From the NCBI RefSeq assembly GCF_950023065.1, contig NC_088681.1, positions 30,166,836 through 30,230,835 on the forward strand: a stretch of DNA of 64,000 nucleotides. The letters run 5' to 3'. A program made the position numbers and the translations under genes. The DNA is from Planococcus citri. Its lineage: Eukaryota; Arthropoda; Insecta; Hemiptera; Pseudococcidae. Shown one piece after another: positions 1-10,379 of the stretch. Position 1 is the stretch's first letter, and each line of letters starts with the position of its first letter. Under the pieces are notes generated by a model. The model was not told the origin of the DNA, ran no database searches, and saw only the letters and a list, made by a program, of their open reading frames with translations.

Positions 1-3000
1 TGCATTTTCTATTGGTTTGTACCTACCAAATGGAATTTTTTTAAAAAATTGATCACTTTTCAGAAAAATGAATTTGCACATATAATGAAATTTTAGTTTT
101 GTGAGAAAAACTCAAAAACTAAGCACTCTAGAAAAAACTAACGACATTATGTCGATTAGAAATTTAATTCTCTACAACTTTGTTGACATGAATTTTTTTT
201 GGACGCTTCCTTTCGCCTCCTGATCAACTTTAATGAAAGATTATAACTCAAAATGTTTTCCAAACATTGAAATATTTCCTCTTGAAGATTTTATTTTTCA
301 ACGTGTTCTTATGCTAAATGAAGGTAGGATACCAGATCTTTAAAATGAGGTGCTATTCATTTCTCACAATTAATTATGAGTTGATAAAAATAATGAATCA
401 AGTTTTTAAAAAAAATAAAATCACTCTCCTGTAAAATTTCACTTTTTTGAGATGTAACCTTATTACTCCCAAGGTGCGAGATTATGTTCTACATCCTCTC
501 CGAGGGGGAGCATGTTCGGAATTCCAGAGCGTGTGGGATCAAGCAGGTGTTCTATTTCGGACCCCCTGCTGATCCCACATGCTCCGGAAGCTCAAAACCA
601 GCTTGAAATTTGTCGCAATCGATTAAATAGGTCGACTTTTGCTGTAAGATCGGTATAAAAATCACTCAAAGTCAAAAGCTGATGGAATCAGAAAACAATA
701 AAACTTTCAACTTCCAATAACGTGAAAAATCAAAGTGTAAATTTCTGATGGGATCTTCATCTTTTGCAAAAATTGATTTCCAGTCCCCCGAGCCCAAACT
801 ATATTCACATTCACCTACCGGTAATCTCCACCTACAATATGATTCTTTCAACCCCACATCAAAACTCTCATCCAAGGACACGACAGCAAAAAAAAAGTTT
901 TCCATTTCCTGTTTTCTGTGTCTTTTTTCTGCCATGCAACATGCCGCTGGTTACGTTCGCGTGTCATTTATAAACCCGCACGACGACGATATAGTTTACA
1001 CGTCTTCAATGTGTACCTTATAATGCAAACAAATACACACGAAATCCTATTTCGTTTTCTTACAAATGTAACCATTTTTATATTCATCGCAAATCTACGA
1101 TACCTTCGTATGTATTATGAGGCTTTTCTTACACTCTTTTTTCTTCGCAAAAAAAGACTAACCCATTTGGGACGAGGAGAAATTTGGGGTATAGTACGAG
1201 AAAATAAGCATAAACTCGCGTACGTTTGACGAAATTTCCTCACCTCTACATGAAATAAAAAACTACACCAAGGTACATGAGTATAAGAAGAGTATGAGTA
1301 TAATAGTTGGTAAGTGCAAAGGAGGATTGCTTTACTGCCATTTTAAGTGTAGCCGAAGCTAGAAAAAAAAAAAAAAAACGTTCATCTAAATATTTATCGA
1401 GATGCTATAACTGTCGCGAGGTGCGATATTTTTTCACATTTGGTCGTAAAACACTATATCGAACATATCTATACCCCGAATCAAACTCTAGCATGTACCT
1501 ATATCAGCGTATTTCGTCTGCTACTTATGTATAAAGTATAGGTATCTCTATAGAAGACCTAGTACACAATGTTTCTTGAACGTGTATCGGGAAATTTACG
1601 ACTAAATAGACCGCATCACCGTTTGCCGCATAATATATACGTGCCCAGAGACCGACCAATAAACCAGAATAAAGATACGAGCGAAACGCATATAAATCTC
1701 GCACTGGCAACTGCCACCTTTTACCCATTCGTTTAGGCAATGTTTTTCTTCTTTATACGTATGTGTAGGTGGATGGGCGCGTATAGACCACTCGTAATGT
1801 ATCTTATAGCCCGAGCCCCCCACTCCCCCACTCCTCCTACACTTTCCACAGGAAAAGGTATGAGCCGTGGTGCGAGTTGCGCGCCATACTTTATAGGGAA
1901 AGTCGACAAAAAAGAAATAATTCCAAACTTTACACCGACAGTAGGGTCAAAACTTCAAAGGTAATTTGTTCTTTCTATCGGGGCTGTTTTATCTCTATTC
2001 CACAGTCATCTTATTTCCATTTCTTAGAATAAATTTCCGTTTCGGGGCGCGCCTCCGCCAGCGCCTTTCGTTCTGAGAGCGTGCCCGTAGTTGTTGTAGT
2101 ATTTTCACTAAACGTTGACTTTAATGTTATTTGTACTTAATGCGTTTTTCATGGTAATATTTATCCGTCGATATTGCACCTTCGATGCCTCGAGTTATGC
2201 ACTGCCGAATACCTAGCCTTTTTTTTTTCTTACAACTTTATTTTTCATTTTACCTAATATGTGTATTGTGTATGGAGCCGAGGGAGAGATAAAGATGCGG
2301 CAGAGAGTAGAATGGGCAATAATCTAACTAATATATGTACACGAAGTATAAGAACGAGGAATTCTATTATATAATCCGATTTTGAACCAAGACTGTAAAA
2401 ATGATACCAAATGTGAGAGGGTGTTGTGATAGAAATATCGTATAGCGTGATATCGAGAAAAAAATAAAGAAGAACGAGAGCAGGGGATCAAATAAAAAAA
2501 CCCTCATTAAGTACTTATTTTACACGTCGGCTTCGCTTTGAGGTATTACTCGAATATTTTTAATAAGGTGCAGAGAGATAATTGCAAAATCGCGATTTTT
2601 ACGCCACCATACTGAATTTCTGATCTTTCTACCAATACAAAGCGGAGGTGATAAGTAATGCTATTAGGTTTTATTCAAAACGAAAAAATTTTTGATCCAT
2701 CATTCATACACACGAAGTGACGCGATTTTTAATCACACCACATTTCTGAAAAACAACTTTTCAGTCAAAAATTTTAAAACTAATGTTTTGATGATGAGAG
2801 AATTTTTTTCAAAGTCCTACAATTTACCATTTTTTGGTCGTTTGACTATTTTGAGAAATAAGTATAAATACTGCGTAAAAAATACAATAAGTCATACTCC
2901 AAAAAAAGTGACCTCAAATTTTGCAAGTACCCCAAGCTAGAATAAATGCAAAAAATAAAAAATTGAATCGATTCGTATTCAAATTTTAAAAATTGTGAAG

Positions 3001-3660
3001 AAATATCTTTTCGATGTTTTACAAAATACTCCAAAATACGTACCCCGAAAGTTTCATACAGATTGGTTGGTTACTTTTGGAATTGTCAAAGTGAACTTGA
3101 CTTTTTTCGTTTTGCAATCACCCCACTGCACTTTATTTGAAATGCTACAAGCACTTCTTCAAATCATTTTAGTTGACTTTTCAAATATTGCAGGACCAGT
3201 AGGTACCTATGATGAAAAACTGTTTCGCTGATTTTCGTTTTAGAGAAAAAGAAGGGTGTCAAAATGCTAGTTTATGGTGATTCATCGACTCATGGTATTG
3301 TCATTACGAAGCCATTACGAAATTGTTCCATTTTCAATATGTTACTGTCGCGTTACAGGAATATTTTAAGTTATTTTCACGATATTTTTATTACGTTTCC
3401 GTCGCGTTATTTACATACGATGCAATGTTTCAATTTTACACAAAAGAAAGGTATGCATAACTACATGCATGAGTTATACATACATACTCGTATGTACCTA
3501 AATGTAACAAGTTCATAGTTCGATAATGTTTTTAGAAATTTTTTAAAACTAAAAACAAAAATCATACATTGCAAAAAAAACGCGGAAAAAGCCTGTATTT
3601 CCCCTCTACAATTCCAAAAAAACATCTTGCGCAGTTCGCAAGATCAACCGACTTTGCTCT
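1..3660. other. Non-coding stretch, no gene recognised
   Basis: AT-rich sequence with frequent stops in all frames. The open frames present (all under about 105 codons) show no domain, signal peptide or splice context. A GC-richer patch at about 2040-2090 contains GGGGCGCGCC and could be regulatory, but nothing confirms that. Poly-A occurs near 1362-1378. One clear inverted repeat (522-589) is listed separately. Confidence 0.5.
522..589. repeat. Imperfect inverted repeat (hairpin)
   Basis: Arms 522-547 and 565-589 are near-complementary over about 25 bp (core TGTGGGATCA with AGCAGG, against CCTGCTGATCCCACA), with two or three mismatches or gaps and an 18-base loop. It is more GC-rich than its surroundings. 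It could be a remnant of a small foldback element; no target duplication was identified. Confidence 0.6.
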
Positions 3661-3664
3661 AAAT

Positions 3665-4800
3665 ATACCCCAGTAATTTACCAACATTTACCTCAGTGAT
3701 TTACCAGACATTACTTTAAAATTTACCAATTTATCAAAATGCGCGGAAGTACCCAAATTTACCGATTTAATGAATACGAAAACATCGACAAAATAAAATA
3801 GTCAATCATAAGTAGCCATCATATTACACTTTTATGAAATTGATTTTCAAATAAAAATTAGCGTACTTATAAAGACGTAATCGTCATATTACAAGTGGAA
3901 TAATATATCAGGAAAATTGTTAACAAAAAACAAAATTATTACCGAAATTTACTAATTTACCAAAATTTACCAATTTACCGAAATTTACCAATTTACCAAA
4001 ATTAACCAATTTACCAAAATTTACCAATTTACCAAATTTACCAATTTACCAAAATTTACCAATTTACCAAAATTTACCCATTTACCAAAATTTACCTATT
4101 TACCAAAATTTACCAATTTACCAAAATTTACCAATTTACCAAAATTTACCAATTTACCAAAAGTTACCAATTTACCGAAATTGACCAATTTACCGAAATT
4201 TACCAAAATTTACCAATTTACCAAAATTTACCAATTTACCAATTTACCAAAATTTACCAATTTACTGAAATTTACCTATTTACCAAAATTTACCTATTCA
4301 CCAAAATTTACCAATTTAACAAAATTTACCAATTTACCTAAATTCATCGATTTACCAAAATTTACCAATTTACCAAAATTTACCTATTTACCAAAATTTA
4401 CCTATTTACCAAAATTTACCAATTTACCAACATTTATGAATTTACCAAAAATTACCCTATCAATTTACTAACATTTACCTCAGTAATTTACCAGACATTA
4501 CCCACTAATTTACCAATTTTCCAATTTACCAAAAATTACCCCAGCAATTTACCAACATTCACCTCAGTAATTTACCAGACATTTCCCCACTAATTTACCA
4601 ATTTTTTACCGAATTTTTACCGACTTTTTTTTTAGTTACCCCAGTAATTTACTGCCAAAGGTTTTTTTTTTACCAATTTACCAAAAATAACCCCAGCAAT
4701 TTACGAAAATTTACCAATTGGAATACAAACTTATCAAAAATTACGCCATTAATTTACCAAAACAAAAATTACCCAAGCAATTTACCAAAATTTTCGACCA
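3665..4800. repeat. Minisatellite, 17-18 bp unit
   Basis: More than 1 kb of tandem copies of a unit close to CAAAATTTACCAATTTAC. The array is most regular from about 3950 to 4440 and degenerates on both sides (variants with GCAATTTACC and CAGTAATTTACC). In one frame it reads as a K-F-T-N-L-P repeat of about 96 codons, but that frame only reflects the tandem unit and is not taken as a gene. Confidence 0.9.
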
Positions 4801-5034
4801 ACTTTAATTACGAGTAATTCACCAAAAATAACTAATCATTTTATTTACTAAAAATTAATATTAATTCACCAAAAAAAAAATTATCAAAAGTTACTGGCTA
4901 TTTACCAAAAACTTACTGTTTTTTGTTGAAACAAAAATTACACTAGAAATTTTTGAAAAATTTTGATTTTTTGTGGCAAAAAAATTTTGGACGAATAAAA
5001 TTAACAAAAAATAACAAAAAAATCGACAAAAAAT

Positions 5035-5125
5035 TTCGCCTCTTGACTCGGGCGGGATTCGAACACCCGACCTCCGGCGCACCAATCTGCAACCTACACA
5101 CCCTAACCACTCCGTCTGTTTGTTG
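5035..5125 (-). mobile_element. tRNA-derived SINE head (Pol III A and B boxes)
   Basis: On the - strand this stretch has an A-box-like TGGTTAGGGTG (5099-5109) and a B-box/T-arm GTGTTCGAATCCC (5055-5067), spaced as in a tRNA gene. The T-arm can pair GGG with CCC around TTCGAAT. A complete cloverleaf is not evident: no clean 7-bp acceptor stem and no convincing anticodon arm. It is therefore better read as the tRNA-like 5' part of a SINE or a tRNA pseudogene than as a working tRNA. The - strand downstream side (below 5035) is A/T-rich, as a SINE tail would be. Confidence 0.6.
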
Positions 5126-5131
5126 GGGGTG

Positions 5132-5220
5132 AGCCGTTTGCGAGATATAAGGGTTTACACAAATTTCAGCTTATCCATAACGTTGAAACACACTTAAACG
5201 TTCATATCTCGTAAACGGCT
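5132..5220. repeat. Inverted repeat around AGCCGTTTRCGAGATAT
   Basis: AGCCGTTTGCGAGATATA in the left arm (about 5132-5149) is complementary, with about one mismatch, to the right arm (about 5203-5220), with a 53-base loop. It directly adjoins the tRNA-like head and may belong to the same or a second short element. Confidence 0.6.
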
Positions 5221-5404
5221 GAATCGATTTCGACCAAATTAAAAATTTCTCTAGTTCAGTATCAAAGCAATATTTTGCCATCATCAGTTTCAACTTAAAG
5301 TTCGGAGCTTTTGAGTTCAGCGTGACACAAATTTATACATAAATTGATATACCTATAAATAAATATATATATAGGTATTAGTAACCAGACTTGTCAACTA
5401 ATGA

Positions 5405-5487
5405 ATGGGTTAATTTTACTATACAAGTGGACTGACCAACTTGTCAACTATAGTTGACAAGTCATGGGTTAATTTTACTATACAAGT
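5405..5487. repeat. 24-bp perfect palindrome between two direct repeats
   Basis: Positions 5439-5462 form a perfect 24-bp palindrome centred on CTATAG, with half-site ACTTGTCAACTA. It sits between two identical 24-bp direct repeats (5405-5428 and 5464-5487, core GGGTTAATTTTACTATACAA), 59 bp apart. A further ACTTGTCAACTA half-site precedes the first repeat near 5390. This is either a small tandem duplication with a palindromic module or a site bound by a dimeric factor. Confidence 0.8.
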
Positions 5488-6770
5488 CAACTATGAGTTT
5501 TCAGAAACTTCCAGCAGAGCGCGCATGGCTTAGAAATCAAGGCGCGAGGACGAACGCAGGGTCTACAGTCGATTTGTAGTGAGTAGAATGTGATGCGCTG
5601 GTGGAGATGTATGTAAATACATCGAACCTGAGTGTACACGACAACAAATTTGACCTGAAATTTTTCAGTATTTTATTGGCCCATGGAAAAATTAAAAACA
5701 TCAAAAATTTTTATGCTGTTCAAGCTTTCTTGTGGTGTCTTAACTTTCTTAAAATTCAAATTACTTCCACTCCATTTTTGAAATTTTTCTTCAAAATTTA
5801 GCCTAAAAATCTGATAATTTTTTCCAACACATGGATTTTTTTAATATTAAATTGAATCTGCAAATAAGATTTTGATAGGTGATTTAGAACAGAAATTATG
5901 CCAATTTTAAAATTTTGTTCACTTTTCACCATATATGCCAAGCATAGTTGACATGTCTGGTCGCAAGCAAATATATACATATATAAACTTATCTCGTTTT
6001 GCGCCATAGGTCTTATCGTGATCAGCACACTCCGAAACGTCAAGAAAATCCACCCCCACCCAATTCTTGAACCATCATGACAAATACAATACCTCACTTT
6101 TCCGTTTCACGGCAAAGTCGGTAAAAAATACATTCATATTCTAGATATGCAAAACATGTAAGATCAAAAAGGCCTATTTCTCGAAATGCTCACATCAAGT
6201 TTTTCAGCGCAGTCGTAGTTTAAAAGCAACTGAGTGAAATTTCAACAGCTACAAGAGGGCAAATTTAAACAAGTTTTTCTGAAAAGCAGATTTAGATATG
6301 TTGGAAATATGGACTATAGTTCATTTTACAGACCATTATTTGGAATCCAAACACGCATTTGAAAAAACTGCACAATTTTCTGAAGAACCAAAAATAAATG
6401 CCCACACCATAAGCTGATAACTTATGTAAGCTCAGAACTACGCACAGAAATTCAATAAAAAAGTTCCAAGGACTAATCTAGACACACCATGTGACTTTCA
6501 AACGCCAAACAAAAGCAGAATTTGAACACCTTTTTTTTTCAAAGATAGATTTACAAACAAAAAAAAATTATTTGCTTTTATTTGCATGATTAAAACTAAG
6601 GGAAATGAATGAGGTTAAATAAAAGAAAAAAACTTACCACACATGAGGTCCAGATCATTATGTCCTGGGAATCCTCGGCATTTTCAAAGCCACAATTGTT
6701 GGAATTCACAATAACTTCACACATTGATTACCGACAAATCCAAAATTACCGCACAAACTGCTAAAAAAAA

Positions 6771-7510
6771 AAGATTCAGAAAGAGGCACACGAGCATATT
6801 TGAAACAAATTGCGAAACAGGATTTAAGACTTTAAAAACGCGGAACGAACACTAATCACAAAACAGGATTCATTCAAAATTAATTAAAAACGCGAGAACG
6901 AAACTAATCGCGAAACAGGATTCGTTGAAACTGCTAAAAAAAAAGATTTAGAAAGAGGCACACGCGCACATTTGAAATCAATTGCGAAAGAAACAGAATT
7001 TAAGACTTTAAAAACGTGGAACGAACACTAATCACAAAACAGGATTCATTCAAAATTAATTAAAAACGCGAGAACGAAACTAATCGCGAAACAGGATTCG
7101 TTGAAAATCAATTAAAAACGCGAGAACTTGGAAGAAAGACGCGGAGTAAAACAACTGACCTGGCGGAGTTGTATTTTTGGAAACTACGAGTAGATCCACA
7201 GAGGTTTAAAAAAGATAAAAGAAAGTGAACGTTTTGTTTTTGCATACCTCCCTAATTTTTGAGGATGTAGACTACTGAGTCTACATGTGACTCAAGTCAA
7301 AACTAAAGTTTGTTTACTTCTATTGATGACAGAATAAGACTTGACTGTCAGTCTACAGAGGTTAAAGAAAGATAAAGGAAAGTGAACATTTTGTTTTTGC
7401 ACGCCTCCCTAATTTTAGAGGATGTAGACTACTGAGTCTAAGCTCTTTAAAGTCACATGACTCGAAACCAAAGTTTGTTTATTTCCTTTGATAACAAAAT
7501 CATGCCTGAC
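6771..7510. repeat. Direct repeats inside the foldback: 172-bp and 157-bp units
   Basis: In the left arm a unit beginning AAGATTCAGAAAGAGGCACA at 6771 recurs at 6943 (period 172). In the loop a unit beginning GAGGTTTAAA at 7201 recurs as GAGGTTAAAG at 7358 (period 157). Both loop copies contain the palindromic GTAGACTACTGAGTCTA. The repeats account for the size of the element and suggest growth by tandem duplication. Confidence 0.8.
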
Positions 7511-8236
7511 AGTGTAGGGTAGTTATAAAAATATTTTAGTGTATACAAGTAGTAACCAAGGACAGTCAGAAAGTCCAAAACTGGTCACGCTCAGTACTAA
7601 ATTTTTGAAATTTTCTGTTAAGCGTTAAAAAAAATAACACCAGTATTCAGGAAAGAATTTTTCCTTAGTCTTTCTCTAACCTCTGTGAGTCAAGTTTCCA
7701 AAAATATAACTCTGTCCGGTTAGTAGTTTGCTCCGCGTTTTCCTTTCGAGTTCTCGCGTTTTTAATTATAGTCTCAATGCATCCTTTTTCGCGATTAGTT
7801 TCGTTCACGCGTTGTTAATTAATTTAAATGAATCCTGTTTTGCAATTAGTGTTTGTTCCGCGTTTTTAATTATTTTTCAATCATGTTTCGCGGTTGGTTT
7901 TAAATGTGCGCGAGTGCTTCATTGCTGAATCTTTTTTAAAGCAGTTTGGGCGGTAATTTTGGATTAGTCTCTCGCGTTAATAATTAATTCTCAATCAATT
8001 TTTTTTCGCGATTAGTTTCGTTTTTGCGTTTTTAATTCCTTTCAAGTTCTCTCGTTTTCAATTAATCTCAATGAATCCTTTTTCGCGATCAGTTTCGTTT
8101 TCGCGTTTTTAATTATGTAAGTAACTTCTGTTTCTGAATTAGTTTCCTTCTCGCGTTTTTAATTAGTTTTAAATGAATCCTGTTTCGCGATTGGTTTCAA
8201 ATGTGCGCGTGTGCCTCATCGCTAAATCGCTTCTTT

Positions 8237-8376
8237 TTTTTTTAGCAGTTTGTGCGGTAATTTTGAATTCGTCGGTAGTGATGCGTGAAGTTATTGTGAA
8301 TTCCAACAATTTTGGCTTTGAAAATGCCAAGGATTCTCGGGACATAATGATCTGGACCTTTTGTGTTGTAGTAAGT
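8237..8376 (+). other. Exon-like module present in both foldback arms
   Basis: A T-run ending in AGCAG (8237-8249) is followed by about 120 bases and then GTAAGT at 8371. The mirrored copy (6633 to about 6772, - strand) keeps the pyrimidine tract, the AG, an ATG and the GTAAGT. From the ATG at 8280 the frame starts MREVIVNSNNFGFENA and runs 30 codons to the donor; the mirrored copy starts MCEVIVNSNN. Most substitutions between the copies change amino acids, so there is no sign of coding constraint. It could be a captured exon or chance; no protein family is recognised. Confidence 0.25.
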
Positions 8377-8873
8377 TATTCATTTTTTCAACTTGAAAAC
8401 AAAAATTTTAAGGGTAGAAGTGCTTCATTTTGGAAATTTAATAGACTTGTTCATGGTGAAATGTTCAGTTTTAATCTGTGTGCAGGTGTCGCGTGAATTT
8501 GGGTAATTTTTTGTGGTCGAAGTGTTATTTTCCTTTGGTGGTGATGTGGTGAACCATATTAATTTTGTATTATTTTTTCAAAAAATGAGTGAAGAAATTG
8601 ATTTGTTTCAAGAAAATGTTGCGTAAATATTTAATGATAGGTAGGTTTTTGGAATCTCAAAAGTTTATCCTATAAAATTAAGTAATTTTCGAAAACGAAG
8701 CTGAAATACGAGTCTAGACCCTTATTTCTGTTTGTTTACATTAGATTTTGAAAGATATGACGAATATTTTCACGTGTTTAAGGGTCTTTGATGAGTAATT
8801 TTGGTTTTGACGCCCATGAGTCTAGTTTGCTAAAATAAGGATATAGACCCTTATTTCAGTTTTATTTTAGAAA

Positions 8874-9120
8874 TGAAGCATACGTTTCCAAAACGCACTA
8901 AGTCCATTTTCAAAGATTCTGAGGTTGCAAGGCCATCTAGCATAAAGTTGTGACCCAAAATGGCCGATTTTTTGATATGTTGTGCCCAAAGGTCTTGTCT
9001 ACAACATATCAAAAAACCAGCTAATTTGAGCCATTTCTACATTTCCAAATTGTACTAAATACCATGAATTTCTTATCAATATTTTTTTGGACTTAGTGTG
9101 TTTTGGAAACGTATGCTTCA
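8874..9120. mobile_element. MITE with 33-bp terminal inverted repeats
   Basis: The 247-bp element starts TGAAGCATACGTTTCC (8874) and ends in the reverse complement (9120). The ends match over 33 bp with one mismatch. A second, perfect 16-bp inverted repeat lies inside (8968-8983 and 9001-9016, TTGATATGTTGT). The element has no coding capacity. The flanks do not show an unambiguous target duplication, so no superfamily is assigned. Confidence 0.85.
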
Positions 9121-9353
9121 AATATAAGCGATTACAGCTATTTATCTCTCTTACCAAGATACCCAATTTTCACTTTAGCTTTTCTATTAAAATAATCAAG
9201 ATAATGAAACTTACATAATTTTGTAGCATGAATAACTTTCCAGATTCCAAAAACGTGTAATATCTTATTTTTCTGGGTTAACATTTTATTTAATAAAACA
9301 GAACATTTACTAATTTAGATTTTTTAAATTCATAATTCTATTAGAATAACAAT

Positions 9354-9504
9354 TGGCCCCTAAAGGGAAGCAAGATCCAGCGGATCTTGCTTCAACTCCG
9401 AGGCCGAGTCGCACGTCCACGTCGTGGGGGCTGGCAGGCGCCGGGTTCCCTAAAAATGGGATCCGGCGTGCTAACGCGACAGGGGGGCGTGAAAGCACGC
9501 TTCT
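9354..9504 (+). ncRNA. Candidate structured RNA motif, copy 1
   Basis: Compact set of helices. Hairpin 1 is a perfect 12-bp stem (9367-9378 with 9382-9393, AGC loop). GTCGC (9408-9412) can pair with GCGAC (9476-9480). A middle hairpin (9439-9450 with 9458-9468) lies between them. A terminal hairpin GCGTG/CACGC (9487-9491 with 9496-9500) has an AAAG loop. A second copy 850 bp downstream keeps the non-hairpin core almost unchanged while the stems have different but still complementary bases. Covariation points to selection on RNA, or single-strand DNA, structure. It does not match the hammerhead or HDV patterns I checked by eye. Orientation is assumed. Confidence 0.55.
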
Positions 9505-10220
9505 TTAGTTTAAGTTAGTTTACTAGCTTAGGTAGGTAGGTAGTTTTAGATGGGTTGTTGGACTGTGGTGCCGGTTACACGCTTTCTGGTAGTGATTTCA
9601 ACCGAGATTACTTGGGGGGAGATGTGCCATTGTGGGTGGGCGTGGCAGGGTGCTGTGACCACAAGGGTCTTTCGGGTCTCCAGGCTCCCTGTCCCAGTCG
9701 GGAAAAATTTTTCCTGATCGTTGGCGGGCAGAGTGGGCTCTTGGTGCTGCACTGCTTTGTTGCGTTTGCTTGCGGTGACACGTTGAACTCTGGGTATGAT
9801 TTGTTGTCGTTGCTGCTCGGGGGTTAGTGTTCCTGTGCACCACAGCCTCGGCGACTCATTAGGTTAATTTAATTAAGTAGATTAGGATGTATTAAGTAGA
9901 TTAATTACATCAAGAAAGAATGAGGGAGAGTGAGGAATGGAGAATGAAGAGTCTCGCGGTCAATTGCGTTGTCGTGTTTGGTCGCTTTGGATCGGGTTCA
10001 ATTCCTTTTACCCTTTTTGGTTTTTTTTTCATTTTTTTTTGGTCTAAATTTTTAGGGGTTCGCTGCCCAGTCCTTTTTTCTCTTTTCGGTTTTTTTTTCA
10101 TTTTTTTTTTGGTCTAAATTTTTGGGGGTTCACTGCCCAGCCTTTACTTCCTTCCTACCCGGCCTGCCCATTTTACCCAGCCTACCCTCCCTGCCCGGCC
10201 CTCCCGTCCCCCGGCCCCCG
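9505..10220. other. GC-rich insert between the two RNA motifs
   Basis: Markedly richer in G and C than the surrounding DNA, with T/G-rich and then C-rich blocks (CCCTCCCGTCCCCC near 10200). No convincing coding frame: frames of 60-90 codons occur on both strands with no recognisable domain. Its composition and its boundaries at the two structured motifs suggest one inserted unit of about 1 kb (9354-10373). Confidence 0.45.
10010..10145. repeat. 70-bp tandem duplication in the GC-rich insert
   Basis: Two consecutive copies of a block with a T9-CAT9-type tract, GGTCTAAATTTTT and GGGGTTC(G/A)CTGCCCAG (about 10019-10075 and 10089-10143), differing at a few positions. Confidence 0.8.
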
Positions 10221-10373
10221 AATGGGAGCAGGATCATTTCCTGCTCCAACTCCTAGTCGCACGTCCACGTCGGGGGGGCTGGAAACTTGTCAAACTTGTA
10301 CACTCATGATTCACTCATGAAGTGGCAAGTTTGACATGCTGACGCGACAGGGGGGTGTGGTTGACACACTTCT
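10221..10373 (+). ncRNA. Candidate structured RNA motif, copy 2
   Basis: Same architecture as copy 1 at 9354-9504. Hairpin 1 is GGAGCAGGA/TCCTGCTCC (10225-10233 with 10239-10247). GTCGC (10256-10260) faces GCGAC (10344-10348). The middle hairpin has a perfect 11-bp stem TGTCAAACTTG (10288-10298 with 10326-10336) and a longer loop than copy 1. The terminal hairpin is GTGTG/CACAC (10355-10359 with 10365-10369). The 27-base core 10256-10282 differs from 9408-9434 at one position, and ACGCGACAGGGGGG is shared exactly. All three hairpins are preserved by compensatory change. Confidence 0.55.
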
Positions 10374-10379
10374 GAATTG

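Larger units (their letters stand above)
6633..8376. mobile_element. Large foldback element (arms about 600-700 bp)
   Basis: The reverse complement of 6633-7228 matches 7659-8376 over nearly its whole length with scattered substitutions and indels. The outer ends pair CTTACCACACATGAGGTCCAGATC-type sequence with its complement at 8351-8375; the inner ends pair around CAGAGGTT. The loop is 7229-7658. The arms contain many copies of a short GC-containing module (TTCGCGATTAGTTTCGTT with CGCGTTTTTAATTA). Arms built of sub-repeats recall Drosophila FB foldback elements. No transposase is visible and no target duplication was found. A transcript through it would fold into a long hairpin. Confidence 0.85.

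Noticed and set aside
4181..4471. 96-codon frame of K-F-T-N-L-P repeats
   Set aside because: Direct translation of the 17-18 bp minisatellite, not a gene.
5041..5110. Functional tRNA gene
   Set aside because: A and B boxes are present, but acceptor and anticodon arms do not form cleanly; a SINE head or pseudogene fits better.
9354..10373. Hammerhead or HDV ribozyme in the structured motif
   Set aside because: No CTGANGA with GAAA core and no obvious HDV pseudoknot pattern on either strand by eye.
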